Assembly: GCA_937958295.1 (NCBI GenBank)
Contig: CALFEY010000043.1
Span: forward strand, 1-10,465
Reading direction: 5' to 3'
Source of the DNA: an uncultured Pseudomonadota bacterium
GTDB lineage: Bacteria; Pseudomonadota; Gammaproteobacteria; Burkholderiales; Casimicrobiaceae
DNA: 10,465 bases
How positions within the stretch are numbered: position 1 is the first letter of the stretch; every line of letters starts with the position of its first letter. Positions 1-5,511 of this stretch are shown here, piece after piece. The translations under genes and the position numbers were made by a program. Under the pieces are notes generated by a model. That model ran no database searches. It was not told the DNA's origin and worked only from the letters and a program-made list of their open reading frames with translations.

Positions 1-38
1 TAATGCAGGTCGATCCCCTCGTGGCGGAACGTGGGCAC
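1..38 (-). CDS. N-terminal fragment, possible alpha/beta hydrolase (cut by window edge)
   Basis: Four bases after the plsY stop, a GTG at 38-36 opens a frame reading M-P-T-F-R-H-E-G-I-D-L-H-Y before the window ends. A short strand followed by a G-x-x-L-x-Y pattern is typical of the first beta hairpin of alpha/beta-fold hydrolases, but only 12 full codons are visible, so the family is a guess. The tight spacing suggests it is cotranscribed with plsY. It could also be a chance frame. Confidence 0.3.
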   Translation of the reverse strand, partial: MPTFRHEGIDLH

Positions 39-42
39 GCGT

Positions 43-651
43 CTACCGGCCGATGATGCGCTCGCTCCCCGAGAGGAGCTGGCGGATGTTCGCGCGATGG
101 CGCCAGAAGAGGAGCGCGCTGATGATGACGAGCGCCCACGTGACGAGCACGGGGCCGAACAACCAGAAGCCGCCCAGCGGCAGGAGCGCCGCGGCGGTGA
201 GCGCCGCGAGGGAGGAGATCTTGAAGCCGAAGGCCATCACCGCCCACACCACGAGCAATGCGAGTCCGAACGGCCAGTGCAGCGCGAAGACGATACCGGC
301 GGCCGTGGCCACGCCCTTGCCGCCGCGAAAGCGGTAATAGACCGGATAGAGGTGACCGAGGAACACGGACAGCGCCGCGGCGGGCACGGTCCACGCGGGG
401 GCCTGGGCCTGCGCGGCGAGCCACTGCGCGAGGAATACACCGAGCCAGCCCTTGGTGGCGTCGCCTACGAGGGTCAACGCGGCCGCCTTCTTGTTGCCCG
501 TGCGCAGGACGTTGGTGGCGCCCGGGTTGCCGCTGCCGTATGCGTGCGGGTCGGGCAGGCCGAAGGCGCGCGACACCACCATCGCAAACGAGATCGAGCC
601 CAGCAGGTAGGCGGCCACGAAGATGGCGAGCGCAGCAACGAGCGGAGACAT
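43..651 (-). CDS. plsY: Glycerol-3-phosphate acyltransferase PlsY
   Basis: This is an integral inner-membrane enzyme that transfers the acyl group from acyl-phosphate (made by PlsX) to sn-glycerol-3-phosphate, the first step of phospholipid synthesis. The 202-residue length is normal for the family. All three conserved cytoplasmic motifs are visible: GSGNPGATNVLR at residues 39-50, GHLYPVYYRFRGGKGVAT at 99-116, and RHRANIRQLLSGSE at 184-197. They are separated by hydrophobic segments at about 4-27, 70-98, 118-141 and 147-183. The ATG at 651 puts the first membrane helix directly at the N-terminus, as expected. The gene diverges from folB, an arrangement also known from enterobacteria. No clear Shine-Dalgarno sequence precedes the start. 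Identification is secure. Confidence 0.97.
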   Translation of the reverse strand: MSPLVAALAIFVAAYLLGSISFAMVVSRAFGLPDPHAYGSGNPGATNVLRTGNKKAAALTLVGDATKGWLGVFLAQWLAAQAQAPAWTVPAAALSVFLGHLYPVYYRFRGGKGVATAAGIVFALHWPFGLALLVVWAVMAFGFKISSLAALTAAALLPLGGFWLFGPVLVTWALVIISALLFWRHRANIRQLLSGSERIIGR

Positions 652-680
652 CGTGATGGGAGGGGGTGGGCGAGGGACGG

Positions 681-700
681 TAGAATCGCGTCGGATTCTA
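681..700. promoter_or_regulatory. Palindromic plsY/folB divergent promoter element
   Basis: TAGAATC (681-687) and GATTCTA (694-700) form a perfect 7-bp inverted repeat with a 6-nt centre. Because of the symmetry, TAGAAT (5/6 match to the sigma-70 -10 consensus) reads on both strands: at 681-686 toward folB and at 700-695 toward plsY. The start codons would lie about 12 nt (folB) and about 37 nt (plsY) beyond the predicted transcription starts. No good -35 hexamer was found on either strand, so this is a candidate -10 region or operator only. Confidence 0.45.
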
Positions 701-704
701 GCCC

Positions 705-1064
705 ATGGACACCATCTTCATTGCGGACCTGCGCGTGGAAGCGCGCATCGGCGTGTACGACTGGGAGAAGCACCTTCCCCAGACGGTGCGGCTCGACCTC
801 GTGATCGCCGCTCCCTCACGCCAGCCGTTCGAGACGGGTCGCATCGCCGATGCGCTCGACTACGCCAAGGTGGTGGAGCGGCTGAAGGTCTTCGCCAAGG
901 AGGCGCCGCCGCCGCTGCTCGAGCGCTTCGCCGAGAAGGTGGCGCAGCTCGTGATCGCGGAATTCGGCGCGCCGTGGGTCCGCGTGCGCGTGGCCAAGCT
1001 CGGCGTGATCGCCTCCGTGCGCGAGGTGGGCATCGAGATCGAGCGCGGGACGCCGCCCGCGTGA
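705..1064 (+). CDS. folB: Dihydroneopterin aldolase FolB
   Basis: FolB converts 7,8-dihydroneopterin to 6-hydroxymethyl-7,8-dihydropterin and glycolaldehyde in tetrahydrofolate synthesis. The protein has 119 residues, the usual length for this cytosolic, normally octameric enzyme. Recognisable family features are the N-terminal strand IFIADLRVEARIGVYDWE with the conserved Glu of the GVYDWE turn, the central LDYAKV segment carrying the active-site Tyr, and the C-terminal VRVAKLGVI carrying the conserved Lys. Most homologues read K-P at that last site; here it is K-L, a small deviation. The start lies directly downstream of a palindromic -10-like element and has no visible Shine-Dalgarno sequence. 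It converges on the amidohydrolase gene, with 7 bp between the stops. Confidence 0.94.
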   Translation: MDTIFIADLRVEARIGVYDWEKHLPQTVRLDLVIAAPSRQPFETGRIADALDYAKVVERLKVFAKEAPPPLLERFAEKVAQLVIAEFGAPWVRVRVAKLGVIASVREVGIEIERGTPPA

Positions 1065-1072
1065 CGTCACGC
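1059..1072. repeat. 14-bp perfect palindrome between convergent stops
   Basis: GCGTGACGTCACGC is its own reverse complement. It contains the folB TGA (1062-1064) and its last base is the first base of the opposing amidohydrolase stop (cta, 1072-1074). It has no loop and no T-tract, so it is not a standard intrinsic terminator. It could be a protein-binding site, a weak cruciform or chance. Confidence 0.5.
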
Positions 1073-1911
1073 TAGCCGAAGAAGAGTCGCCGCGGGGTCC
1101 CGGCGAGTACGCGCGCGCGATCCTCTGCGCGCGGAATCCACCGCTCGAGCAGCACGAGCAGCGGTGCGTAGTCGAGGCGCATCGGTGCACGCAGGAAGGG
1201 CCAGTCGGATCCCCACACGAGCGCGTCGGCGCCGACGTGCGTAAAGAGGGCGTGCACGAACGCATCGACGTCGGTCCATCCGGGCTGCGCCGACATGCGC
1301 ATCGGGCCGGACAGCTTGACGCACGTGCGGCCGCGTCCCACGAGGTCGAGCAGGGCGCAGAACGGCGCGTCGTGGGGGCCGCGGGTCACGTCGGGACGGC
1401 CGAGGTGATCGATCACGTTGCGCGTGGGCTGCGCCGCGAGCGTGCGTGCGACGGTGAGGAGTTGCGCGCCTTCGCATTGCACGTCGAGGACGAGATCGAG
1501 ATCGGCGAGCATGTGTACGAGCTCGCGAAACTCGGGTCGGTCGAGCCGCTCGAGCCCGTCGGCCACGCAATCCATGCGCACGCCCGCTACGCCGCGCGCG
1601 CGCGCGGCCGCGAGTGCCTGCCGGGTGAACGGCGCGCGCCGCGGGGACCAGCGCAGGACCCCGCGCGCGCGGGGCCCCAGCACCTCGAGCGCGTCGAACA
1701 GGCAGCGCGGATCGCCGTCGTAGCCGGACGTGGGGTCGACGATGACCACGCCGTGCATGCCGTGCGCGTCGAGGAGATCGCGCAACTGCAACGCGGTGGC
1801 GATCTCCGCGCTGACGGGTCGGTAGCCGGCCGCCTCGGCGTAGGGATAGCGCGCGGGGTCGAAGACGTGGACATGCGTGTCGATGGCGCCGGCGGGGACG
1901 GCGGCGCTCAT
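1072..1911 (-). CDS. LigI-like amidohydrolase (putative lactonase)
   Basis: This 279-residue protein belongs to the amidohydrolase_2 (TIM-barrel) family that includes 2-pyrone-4,6-dicarboxylate lactonase (LigI), sulfomuconolactone hydrolase and D-galactarolactone isomerase. Visible motifs are the strand-1 D-x-H-x-H (D11, H13, H15), DHLGRPD with H169, KLSG at 199-202, and GSDWPF with the catalytic Asp 236. These fit hydrolysis or isomerisation of a sugar-acid or pyrone lactone in the cytosol; the actual substrate is unknown. The ATG at 1911 is chosen because it forms an ATGA overlap with the upstream racemase-like gene and puts the D-x-H-x-H motif ten residues in. The frame stays open much further upstream but there encodes no recognisable domain. 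It is the last gene of the leftward operon, expected to be controlled by the GntR regulator that heads it. Confidence 0.85.
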   Translation of the reverse strand: MSAAVPAGAIDTHVHVFDPARYPYAEAAGYRPVSAEIATALQLRDLLDAHGMHGVVIVDPTSGYDGDPRCLFDALEVLGPRARGVLRWSPRRAPFTRQALAAARARGVAGVRMDCVADGLERLDRPEFRELVHMLADLDLVLDVQCEGAQLLTVARTLAAQPTRNVIDHLGRPDVTRGPHDAPFCALLDLVGRGRTCVKLSGPMRMSAQPGWTDVDAFVHALFTHVGADALVWGSDWPFLRAPMRLDYAPLLVLLERWIPRAEDRARVLAGTPRRLFFG

Positions 1912-2597
1912 GCGAGGTCCCGCCGCGCGGACATCGGACCTAAAGCCGCCACCCGCGCGCGCAACGCTTCCACGGCACTGCGCGGGCTGGTGAGCACGGG
2001 CCGCGCGACCGCGGCGCTTGCAAGATCGAAGGCGCGGCTCGTCGAAAAGTGCGCGAGCATGACGGCATCGCAGTGCGCAAGGCACGCGGCTTCCCGGGCG
2101 ACGAGCTCGTTGTGGCGCGCGGCGTCGCCGGCCTTCAACGCGGCCATCGCGCCGTCGGCCAGGCGCGTCTCGATCGTCGCCTGCACGCCCCTCGCGTGCG
2201 CGATCTCGGCGAACTCCTCCTCCATCGAGGCCACGCTCGGCCCGAACGTGGCCACCATGCCGATGCGCCGTCCCGTGTCGAGGGCATGCTCGAACATGGC
2301 TTCGTTGGGCTTGAGCACCGGCACGCGGAAGCGCGCCTTGGCGAGGTCGATCGCAGGGCCGAAAGCGGAACACGTGTACAGGATCGCCGTCGCCCCAGCC
2401 GATACCGCATAGGAAGCGAGGTCGACGATGCGCTGGCCGAGCAACGGATCGAGCTCGGCTGCGAGCTCGCGGTCGGGGGAGAGCGCGTCATCCAGCAGGT
2501 TCATGGCCCGGGCCTGTGGCCATAGCTCGCGCATGGCGGCCACGACCGGGTCGATCGCGACCATGACGGCGTGGATGAGGGCGATGCGGGGAATCAC
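1908..2597 (-). CDS. Asp/Glu racemase superfamily protein, one catalytic Cys
   Basis: This 229-residue protein has the aspartate/glutamate/hydantoin racemase fold, whose members (racemases, maleate isomerase, arylmalonate decarboxylase) do proton-transfer chemistry next to a carboxylate. The first catalytic cysteine is present in YTCSAFG (C76). Where family racemases carry the second one (GCTD-type loop) this protein reads CDAVMLAHFSTS, so the equivalent position is His/Phe near 183-184; C171 and C176 lie on the preceding helix instead. A two-base racemisation is therefore doubtful, and an isomerase, decarboxylase or one-sided epimerase role is possible. The GTG start at 2597 is supported by AAGGAGA six bases upstream (2604-2610) inside the end of gntR, and by a GTGA overlap with the gntR stop. 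An ATGA overlap couples it to the downstream amidohydrolase. Substrate unknown. Confidence 0.82.
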   Translation of the reverse strand: MIPRIALIHAVMVAIDPVVAAMRELWPQARAMNLLDDALSPDRELAAELDPLLGQRIVDLASYAVSAGATAILYTCSAFGPAIDLAKARFRVPVLKPNEAMFEHALDTGRRIGMVATFGPSVASMEEEFAEIAHARGVQATIETRLADGAMAALKAGDAARHNELVAREAACLAHCDAVMLAHFSTSRAFDLASAAVARPVLTSPRSAVEALRARVAALGPMSARRDLA

Positions 2598-3295
2598 GAT
2601 TCGTCTCCTTGCTTGAGGATGCCGGGCTCGAGCCGCGCGAGGAGGCCGTCGAGCTCGTGCATCCAGCGTCGCTTGTGCGAGCGGTGGATCTCGACGGCCG
2701 ATTGCGGATCGCCGCGGCGGATCGCCTCCACGACGGCGGCGTGATTCACGTTGGAGTACACGGGCGGCATGCGGCGGGTGGAGGTGAGCAGGCGGTAGCG
2801 ATTGGCGCGCTCGAGGAAGCGCTCCGCGACCTCGATCAGGTGGCGGTTGCCGCAGCTATGGATGAGCAGGAGGTGGAAGGCGTAGTCGGACTTGTTCCAC
2901 GCGTCGATATCCTGCTGCTCGAGGGCGCGGTCCATCTCGGCGATCGCGGCGTCGAAGGCGGCGAGGGTCTCCGGCGGCGGCTTGCGCGAGGCGAGCCGCT
3001 CCGCGGCCTCGGTCTCGAGCACCGCCACGAGCTCCGTGATCTCCTTGATGTCCCGCACCGATAGCCGTGCGACGCGCATCCCGCGGCGGGGAATGAGCTC
3101 GACGAAGCCTTCGTTCTGAAGGCGCACAAGCGCCTCCCGCACGGGCGTGCGGCTCATGCCGAGCTTCAAGGCGAGCTCGGGCTCCAGCGCCTGGTGCCCC
3201 GGCGGCATCTCCCCCGCCAGGATGGCGTCCTTCAGCCACTGGTAGGCGATGTCGGCTTGCTTCGGCGTGTCGCGAATTGACCGTTCAGAATGCAT
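2594..3295 (-). CDS. GntR-family (FCD) transcriptional regulator
   Basis: This 233-residue regulator has an N-terminal winged helix (about residues 12-78), with the recognition region GMSRTPVREALVRLQNEGFVELIPRRG, and a C-terminal FCD effector domain (about 85-220). The FCD metal/ligand residues can be traced: D137 and H141 in SDYAFHLLL, H185 in NHAAVVEAI, and H204/H207 in HRSHKRRW. Such domains usually sense small organic acids or sugar acids, which fits the adjacent catabolic genes. It is divergent from the Bug receptor gene across 68 bp containing two inverted repeats, so autoregulation and control of both operons is the likely arrangement. The ATG at 3295 has no Shine-Dalgarno sequence upstream, and the leader may be very short. 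It heads a three-gene operon with the racemase-like and amidohydrolase genes. Confidence 0.93.
   Translation of the reverse strand: MHSERSIRDTPKQADIAYQWLKDAILAGEMPPGHQALEPELALKLGMSRTPVREALVRLQNEGFVELIPRRGMRVARLSVRDIKEITELVAVLETEAAERLASRKPPPETLAAFDAAIAEMDRALEQQDIDAWNKSDYAFHLLLIHSCGNRHLIEVAERFLERANRYRLLTSTRRMPPVYSNVNHAAVVEAIRRGDPQSAVEIHRSHKRRWMHELDGLLARLEPGILKQGDES
2604..2610 (-). promoter_or_regulatory. Strong Shine-Dalgarno for the racemase-like GTG start
   Basis: AAGGAGA on the minus strand lies six bases before the GTG at 2597, within the last codons of gntR. It decides the non-ATG start. Confidence 0.75.
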
Positions 3296-3319
3296 ACTTT
3301 ATAGTCTATTAACGTATGC
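3292..3319. promoter_or_regulatory. Candidate GntR operator: GCATAC-16-GTATGC
   Basis: A perfect 6-bp inverted repeat (3292-3297 and 3314-3319) has arm centres 22 bp apart, about two helical turns. It overlaps the gntR start codon and encloses an AT-rich core that itself holds ATAG-T-CTAT (3301-3309), flanked by TT/AA. AT-rich dyads of this kind in the divergent gap next to a GntR regulator are typical autoregulatory operators; binding itself is inferred. Possible -10 elements on the minus strand (TAATAG, 3311-3306; TATAAA, 3303-3298) lie inside it. Confidence 0.5.
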
Positions 3320-3335
3320 GTTGTTTGGCAACGCA
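3317..3335. promoter_or_regulatory. Second inverted repeat: TGCGTTG-5-CAACGCA
   Basis: A perfect 7-bp inverted repeat (3317-3323 and 3329-3335) with a 5-nt centre sits 28 bp upstream of the Bug receptor start, and its left arm shares three bases with the right arm of the GCATAC/GTATGC dyad. It could be a 19-bp operator, or a small hairpin in the 5' leader if transcription starts upstream. Which of these applies cannot be decided from the sequence. Confidence 0.5.
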
Positions 3336-3352
3336 ACGATAAGATCGTCCCT

Positions 3353-3357
3353 GGAGG
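3353..3357 (+). promoter_or_regulatory. Shine-Dalgarno GGAGG for the Bug receptor gene
   Basis: GGAGG ends six bases before the ATG at 3364. It is the clearest ribosome binding site on the rightward side and marks the head of that operon. Confidence 0.8.
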
Positions 3358-3363
3358 AACGCC

Positions 3364-4341
3364 ATGTCCAAGATCGTAACCGCGCTCGCGGCCGTGCTGC
3401 TCACGCTGGCGCCGACCCTCGCGCACGCCCAGGCCGCCCCGGCCTGGCCCACCAAGCCCGTCCGCCTGGTCGTACCCTATCCTCCTGGAGGGGGCAATGA
3501 TGCCCTGGCGCGGTTGTTCGGGCAGAAGCTCGGCGAGCGGCTGGGGCAGCCAGTGGTGGTGGACAACAAGCCGGGCGCGGGGACGCTGATTGGTACCGAG
3601 GTCGTCGCCAAGGCTCCCGGCGATGGCTACACCTGGCTCCTTTCTTCCGTAACAACGCATGCATTAGCGCCTGCATTGTACGCAAAGGTGCCCTTCGACC
3701 CCATCAAGGACTTCGCCCCGGTCACCATCCTCGGCGTCGCTCCCACCGTCATCGTGGTCAACAAGGACTTCCCGGCCAACACTCTGCAGGAGTTCGTGGC
3801 GGAGGTGAAGCGCAACCCCGGCAAGTACGCGTACGCCTCGGGCGGCCTTGGCACCACCCCGCACATCGCGGGCGAAATCTTCAAGCAGCAAGCGGGCATC
3901 GATCTTCTTCACGTGCCATACAAAGGGGGCGGACCCGCGGTGGCCGACCTCATCGGCGGCCGCGTGCAGGTCATGTTCGATACGGCCGCCTCCGCCATGC
4001 CTCACGTGCGCGGCGGCAAGCTGAAGGCGCTCGCCATCGCCACGCCGCAGCGGCAGGCCGACTACCCTGACCTGCCCACTGTCACGGAGGCCGGCTACCC
4101 CAACTACAAGGTCGACTCGTGGTACTCGCTGCACGTGCCGGCCGGCACGCCTCCCGCGGAGATCAAGCGCATTTGGGAAGAGGTCGTGTTCGCGCTGAAG
4201 CAGCCCGATGTCCGCGAGAAGCTGAAGGGCCTCTATGCCGAGCCCGGCGGCATGCCTCCCGACGAGTTCGGCCGCTACGTGAAGGCGGAGCTCGACCGCT
4301 ACAGCAAGATCATCAAGGACGGCGGCATCAAGGCCGAGTGA
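3364..4341 (+). CDS. Bug/TctC periplasmic solute-binding receptor
   Basis: This 325-residue protein is a tripartite-tricarboxylate-transporter (TTT) receptor of the Bug family, which binds carboxylates and related small molecules in the periplasm. A Sec signal peptide is clear: a short basic start, a hydrophobic stretch at about 4-19, and cleavage expected after AHA at residue 22. The mature part begins with the family hallmark WPTKPVRLVVPYPPGGGND (28-46) and continues with GAGTLIGTEVVAKAPGDGYT, ASGGLGTTPHIAGE and LLHVPYKGGGPAVADLIGGRVQVMFD, all typical Bug segments. GGAGG precedes the start. No TctA/TctB membrane genes occur in the window, so it is an orphan receptor here, as is common for the many Bug paralogues in Burkholderiales. 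Position suggests it binds the substrate of the downstream enzymes. Ligand not predictable by eye. Confidence 0.95.
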   Translation: MSKIVTALAAVLLTLAPTLAHAQAAPAWPTKPVRLVVPYPPGGGNDALARLFGQKLGERLGQPVVVDNKPGAGTLIGTEVVAKAPGDGYTWLLSSVTTHALAPALYAKVPFDPIKDFAPVTILGVAPTVIVVNKDFPANTLQEFVAEVKRNPGKYAYASGGLGTTPHIAGEIFKQQAGIDLLHVPYKGGGPAVADLIGGRVQVMFDTAASAMPHVRGGKLKALAIATPQRQADYPDLPTVTEAGYPNYKVDSWYSLHVPAGTPPAEIKRIWEEVVFALKQPDVREKLKGLYAEPGGMPPDEFGRYVKAELDRYSKIIKDGGIKAE

Positions 4342-4382
4342 TGCGTCCCTTCGACAACCCCTACGCGACGGAAAGTCCATGA
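4341..4382 (+). other. 13-codon mini-ORF bridging receptor and dehydrogenase genes
   Basis: An ATG at 4341-4343 overlaps the receptor stop as TGATG. It reads M-R-P-F-D-N-P-Y-A-T-E-S-P and stops at TGA 4380-4382, which overlaps the dehydrogenase start as ATGA. It spans the whole intergenic gap. It is either a translational-coupling relay or chance; the peptide resembles nothing recognised. Confidence 0.3.
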
Positions 4383-5446
4383 CTGGCTTGACCCTGCAAG
4401 TGCTCCCCGGTGACGGTATCGGCCCCGAGATCATGACCTCCACCGTGGAGATCGTGGCGGAAGCGGCGCGCGCCGAAGCCGTGCCGGTCACCTTCGAGCA
4501 CGACCGCATCGGCTTCGAGGCCTACGAGGCCGAGGGCACCACGTGCCCGGATCGCGTCCTGGCGCGAGCACGCGAAGTGGCGGGCACGCTGCTCGGCCCC
4601 ATCTCGCATTTGGACTACCCGCCGCGCGATAAGGGCGGGGTGAACGTGTCGGCGGCGTTTCGCGTCAAGCTCGACCTGTATGCCAACATCCGCCCGGCGC
4701 GCACCCGTCCGGGGATCGGCCACGTGCGGCAGGACTTCGACGTGGTGATCGTGCGCGAATGCACCGAGGGGTTCTACCCCGACCGCAATATGGCCGTGGG
4801 CTCCGGCGAGTTCATGCCCACGCCCGACGTCGCCCTGTCCGTGCGCAAGATCACCGCGTTCGCCTGCGAGCGGATCGCCCGCCGCGCCTTCGAGCTTGCG
4901 CGCCGGCGGCGGCGCAAGGTCACGGCGGTGCACAAGGCGAACAACTTCATCCTGACCGACGGCCTCTTCCTCGCGCAGACACGCGAGGTGGCCAAGGCGT
5001 TCCCCGACGTGCAGCTCGAGGAGATCATCATCGACGCGATGGCCGCGCACCTCGTGCGCGACGCGAGCCGCTACGACGTGATCCTCGCCACCAACTTCTA
5101 CGCCGACATCCTCTCCGACCTCGCCTCGGAGCTCTCGGGCGGCCTGGGGCTCGCTGGCTCGATCAACGCCAACGAGACCATCTGCGCGGCGCAGGCCCAG
5201 CACGGCTCGGCGCCGGACATCGCGGGCGAGGACCGCGCCAATCCCACGTCGATGATCCTGTCCGCGGCGATGCTCTTCGACTGGCTGGGGGAGACCCGGC
5301 AGGACGTGCGGCTCGCGGCGGTGGGCGCGCGCCTCCATCGGGCCGTGGAGGCCACCTTGGGCGACCCGACGACGCGCACGCGCGACTTGGGCGGCACGCT
5401 CGGCACGCACGCCTTCGGCAAGGCCGTCGTCGCAGCCCTGGGATGA
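4379..5446 (+). CDS. Isocitrate/isopropylmalate/tartrate-type dehydrogenase
   Basis: This 355-residue enzyme is a metal-dependent beta-decarboxylating dehydrogenase of the IDH/IMDH superfamily, oxidising a 2-hydroxy acid with NAD(P) and often releasing CO2. Visible features are PGDGIGPEI at 10-18, LDLYANIRPAR with the substrate-binding Arg pair (R105, R108), R126, the catalytic Tyr in TEGFYPDRN (Y133), the catalytic Lys in VHKANNFILTDGLF (K186), metal-binding Asp 219 (IIDAM) and Asp 243/247 (FYADILSDL), and the cofactor loop HGSAPDIAG at 275-283 with N288. A basic run RRRRRK precedes K186. The gene is not in a leucine or TCA context; its neighbours are acid-sugar genes, so a tartrate/malate-like or tetronate-related substrate is more plausible than isocitrate or isopropylmalate. 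Only a weak GGAAAG lies upstream, and a mini-ORF couples it to the receptor gene. Confidence 0.88.
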   Translation: MTGLTLQVLPGDGIGPEIMTSTVEIVAEAARAEAVPVTFEHDRIGFEAYEAEGTTCPDRVLARAREVAGTLLGPISHLDYPPRDKGGVNVSAAFRVKLDLYANIRPARTRPGIGHVRQDFDVVIVRECTEGFYPDRNMAVGSGEFMPTPDVALSVRKITAFACERIARRAFELARRRRRKVTAVHKANNFILTDGLFLAQTREVAKAFPDVQLEEIIIDAMAAHLVRDASRYDVILATNFYADILSDLASELSGGLGLAGSINANETICAAQAQHGSAPDIAGEDRANPTSMILSAAMLFDWLGETRQDVRLAAVGARLHRAVEATLGDPTTRTRDLGGTLGTHAFGKAVVAALG

Positions 5447-5511
5447 CCGTGCGCGCTGCCGGGCAGGCGCAGAGGCGGCCTCCGTCGGGCGTGCGCGCGT
5501 CCGGCCGATGA
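5443..5511 (+). other. 22-codon mini-ORF bridging dehydrogenase and oxidoreductase genes
   Basis: An ATG at 5443-5445 overlaps the dehydrogenase stop as ATGA and opens 22 codons (starting M-T-V-R-A-A-G-Q), ending at TGA 5509-5511, which overlaps the Gfo/Idh/MocA start as ATGA. It fills the 61-bp gap exactly. The composition is Arg/Ala/Gly/Pro-rich, as expected of translated GC-rich spacer, so the peptide itself may be unimportant. The oxidoreductase start lacks a Shine-Dalgarno sequence, which fits delivery of ribosomes by this relay. Confidence 0.3.

Noticed and set aside
1072..2373. N-terminal extension of the amidohydrolase to 433 residues
   Set aside because: The extra 154 residues overlap the racemase-like gene and resemble no domain; the ATGA overlap at 1908-1911 and the position of D-x-H-x-H support the short form.
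1237..2412. Long plus-strand open frame (391 codons) opposite the amidohydrolase and racemase-like genes
   Set aside because: The product is low-complexity Arg/Ala/Gly/His-rich with no domain; it is the antisense shadow expected in GC-rich coding DNA.
3650..3680. Locally AT-richer stretch with ATGCA/TGCAT repeats inside the receptor gene
   Set aside because: It lies in intact coding sequence, the repeat arms are short, and it does not match the operator dyad; probably chance.
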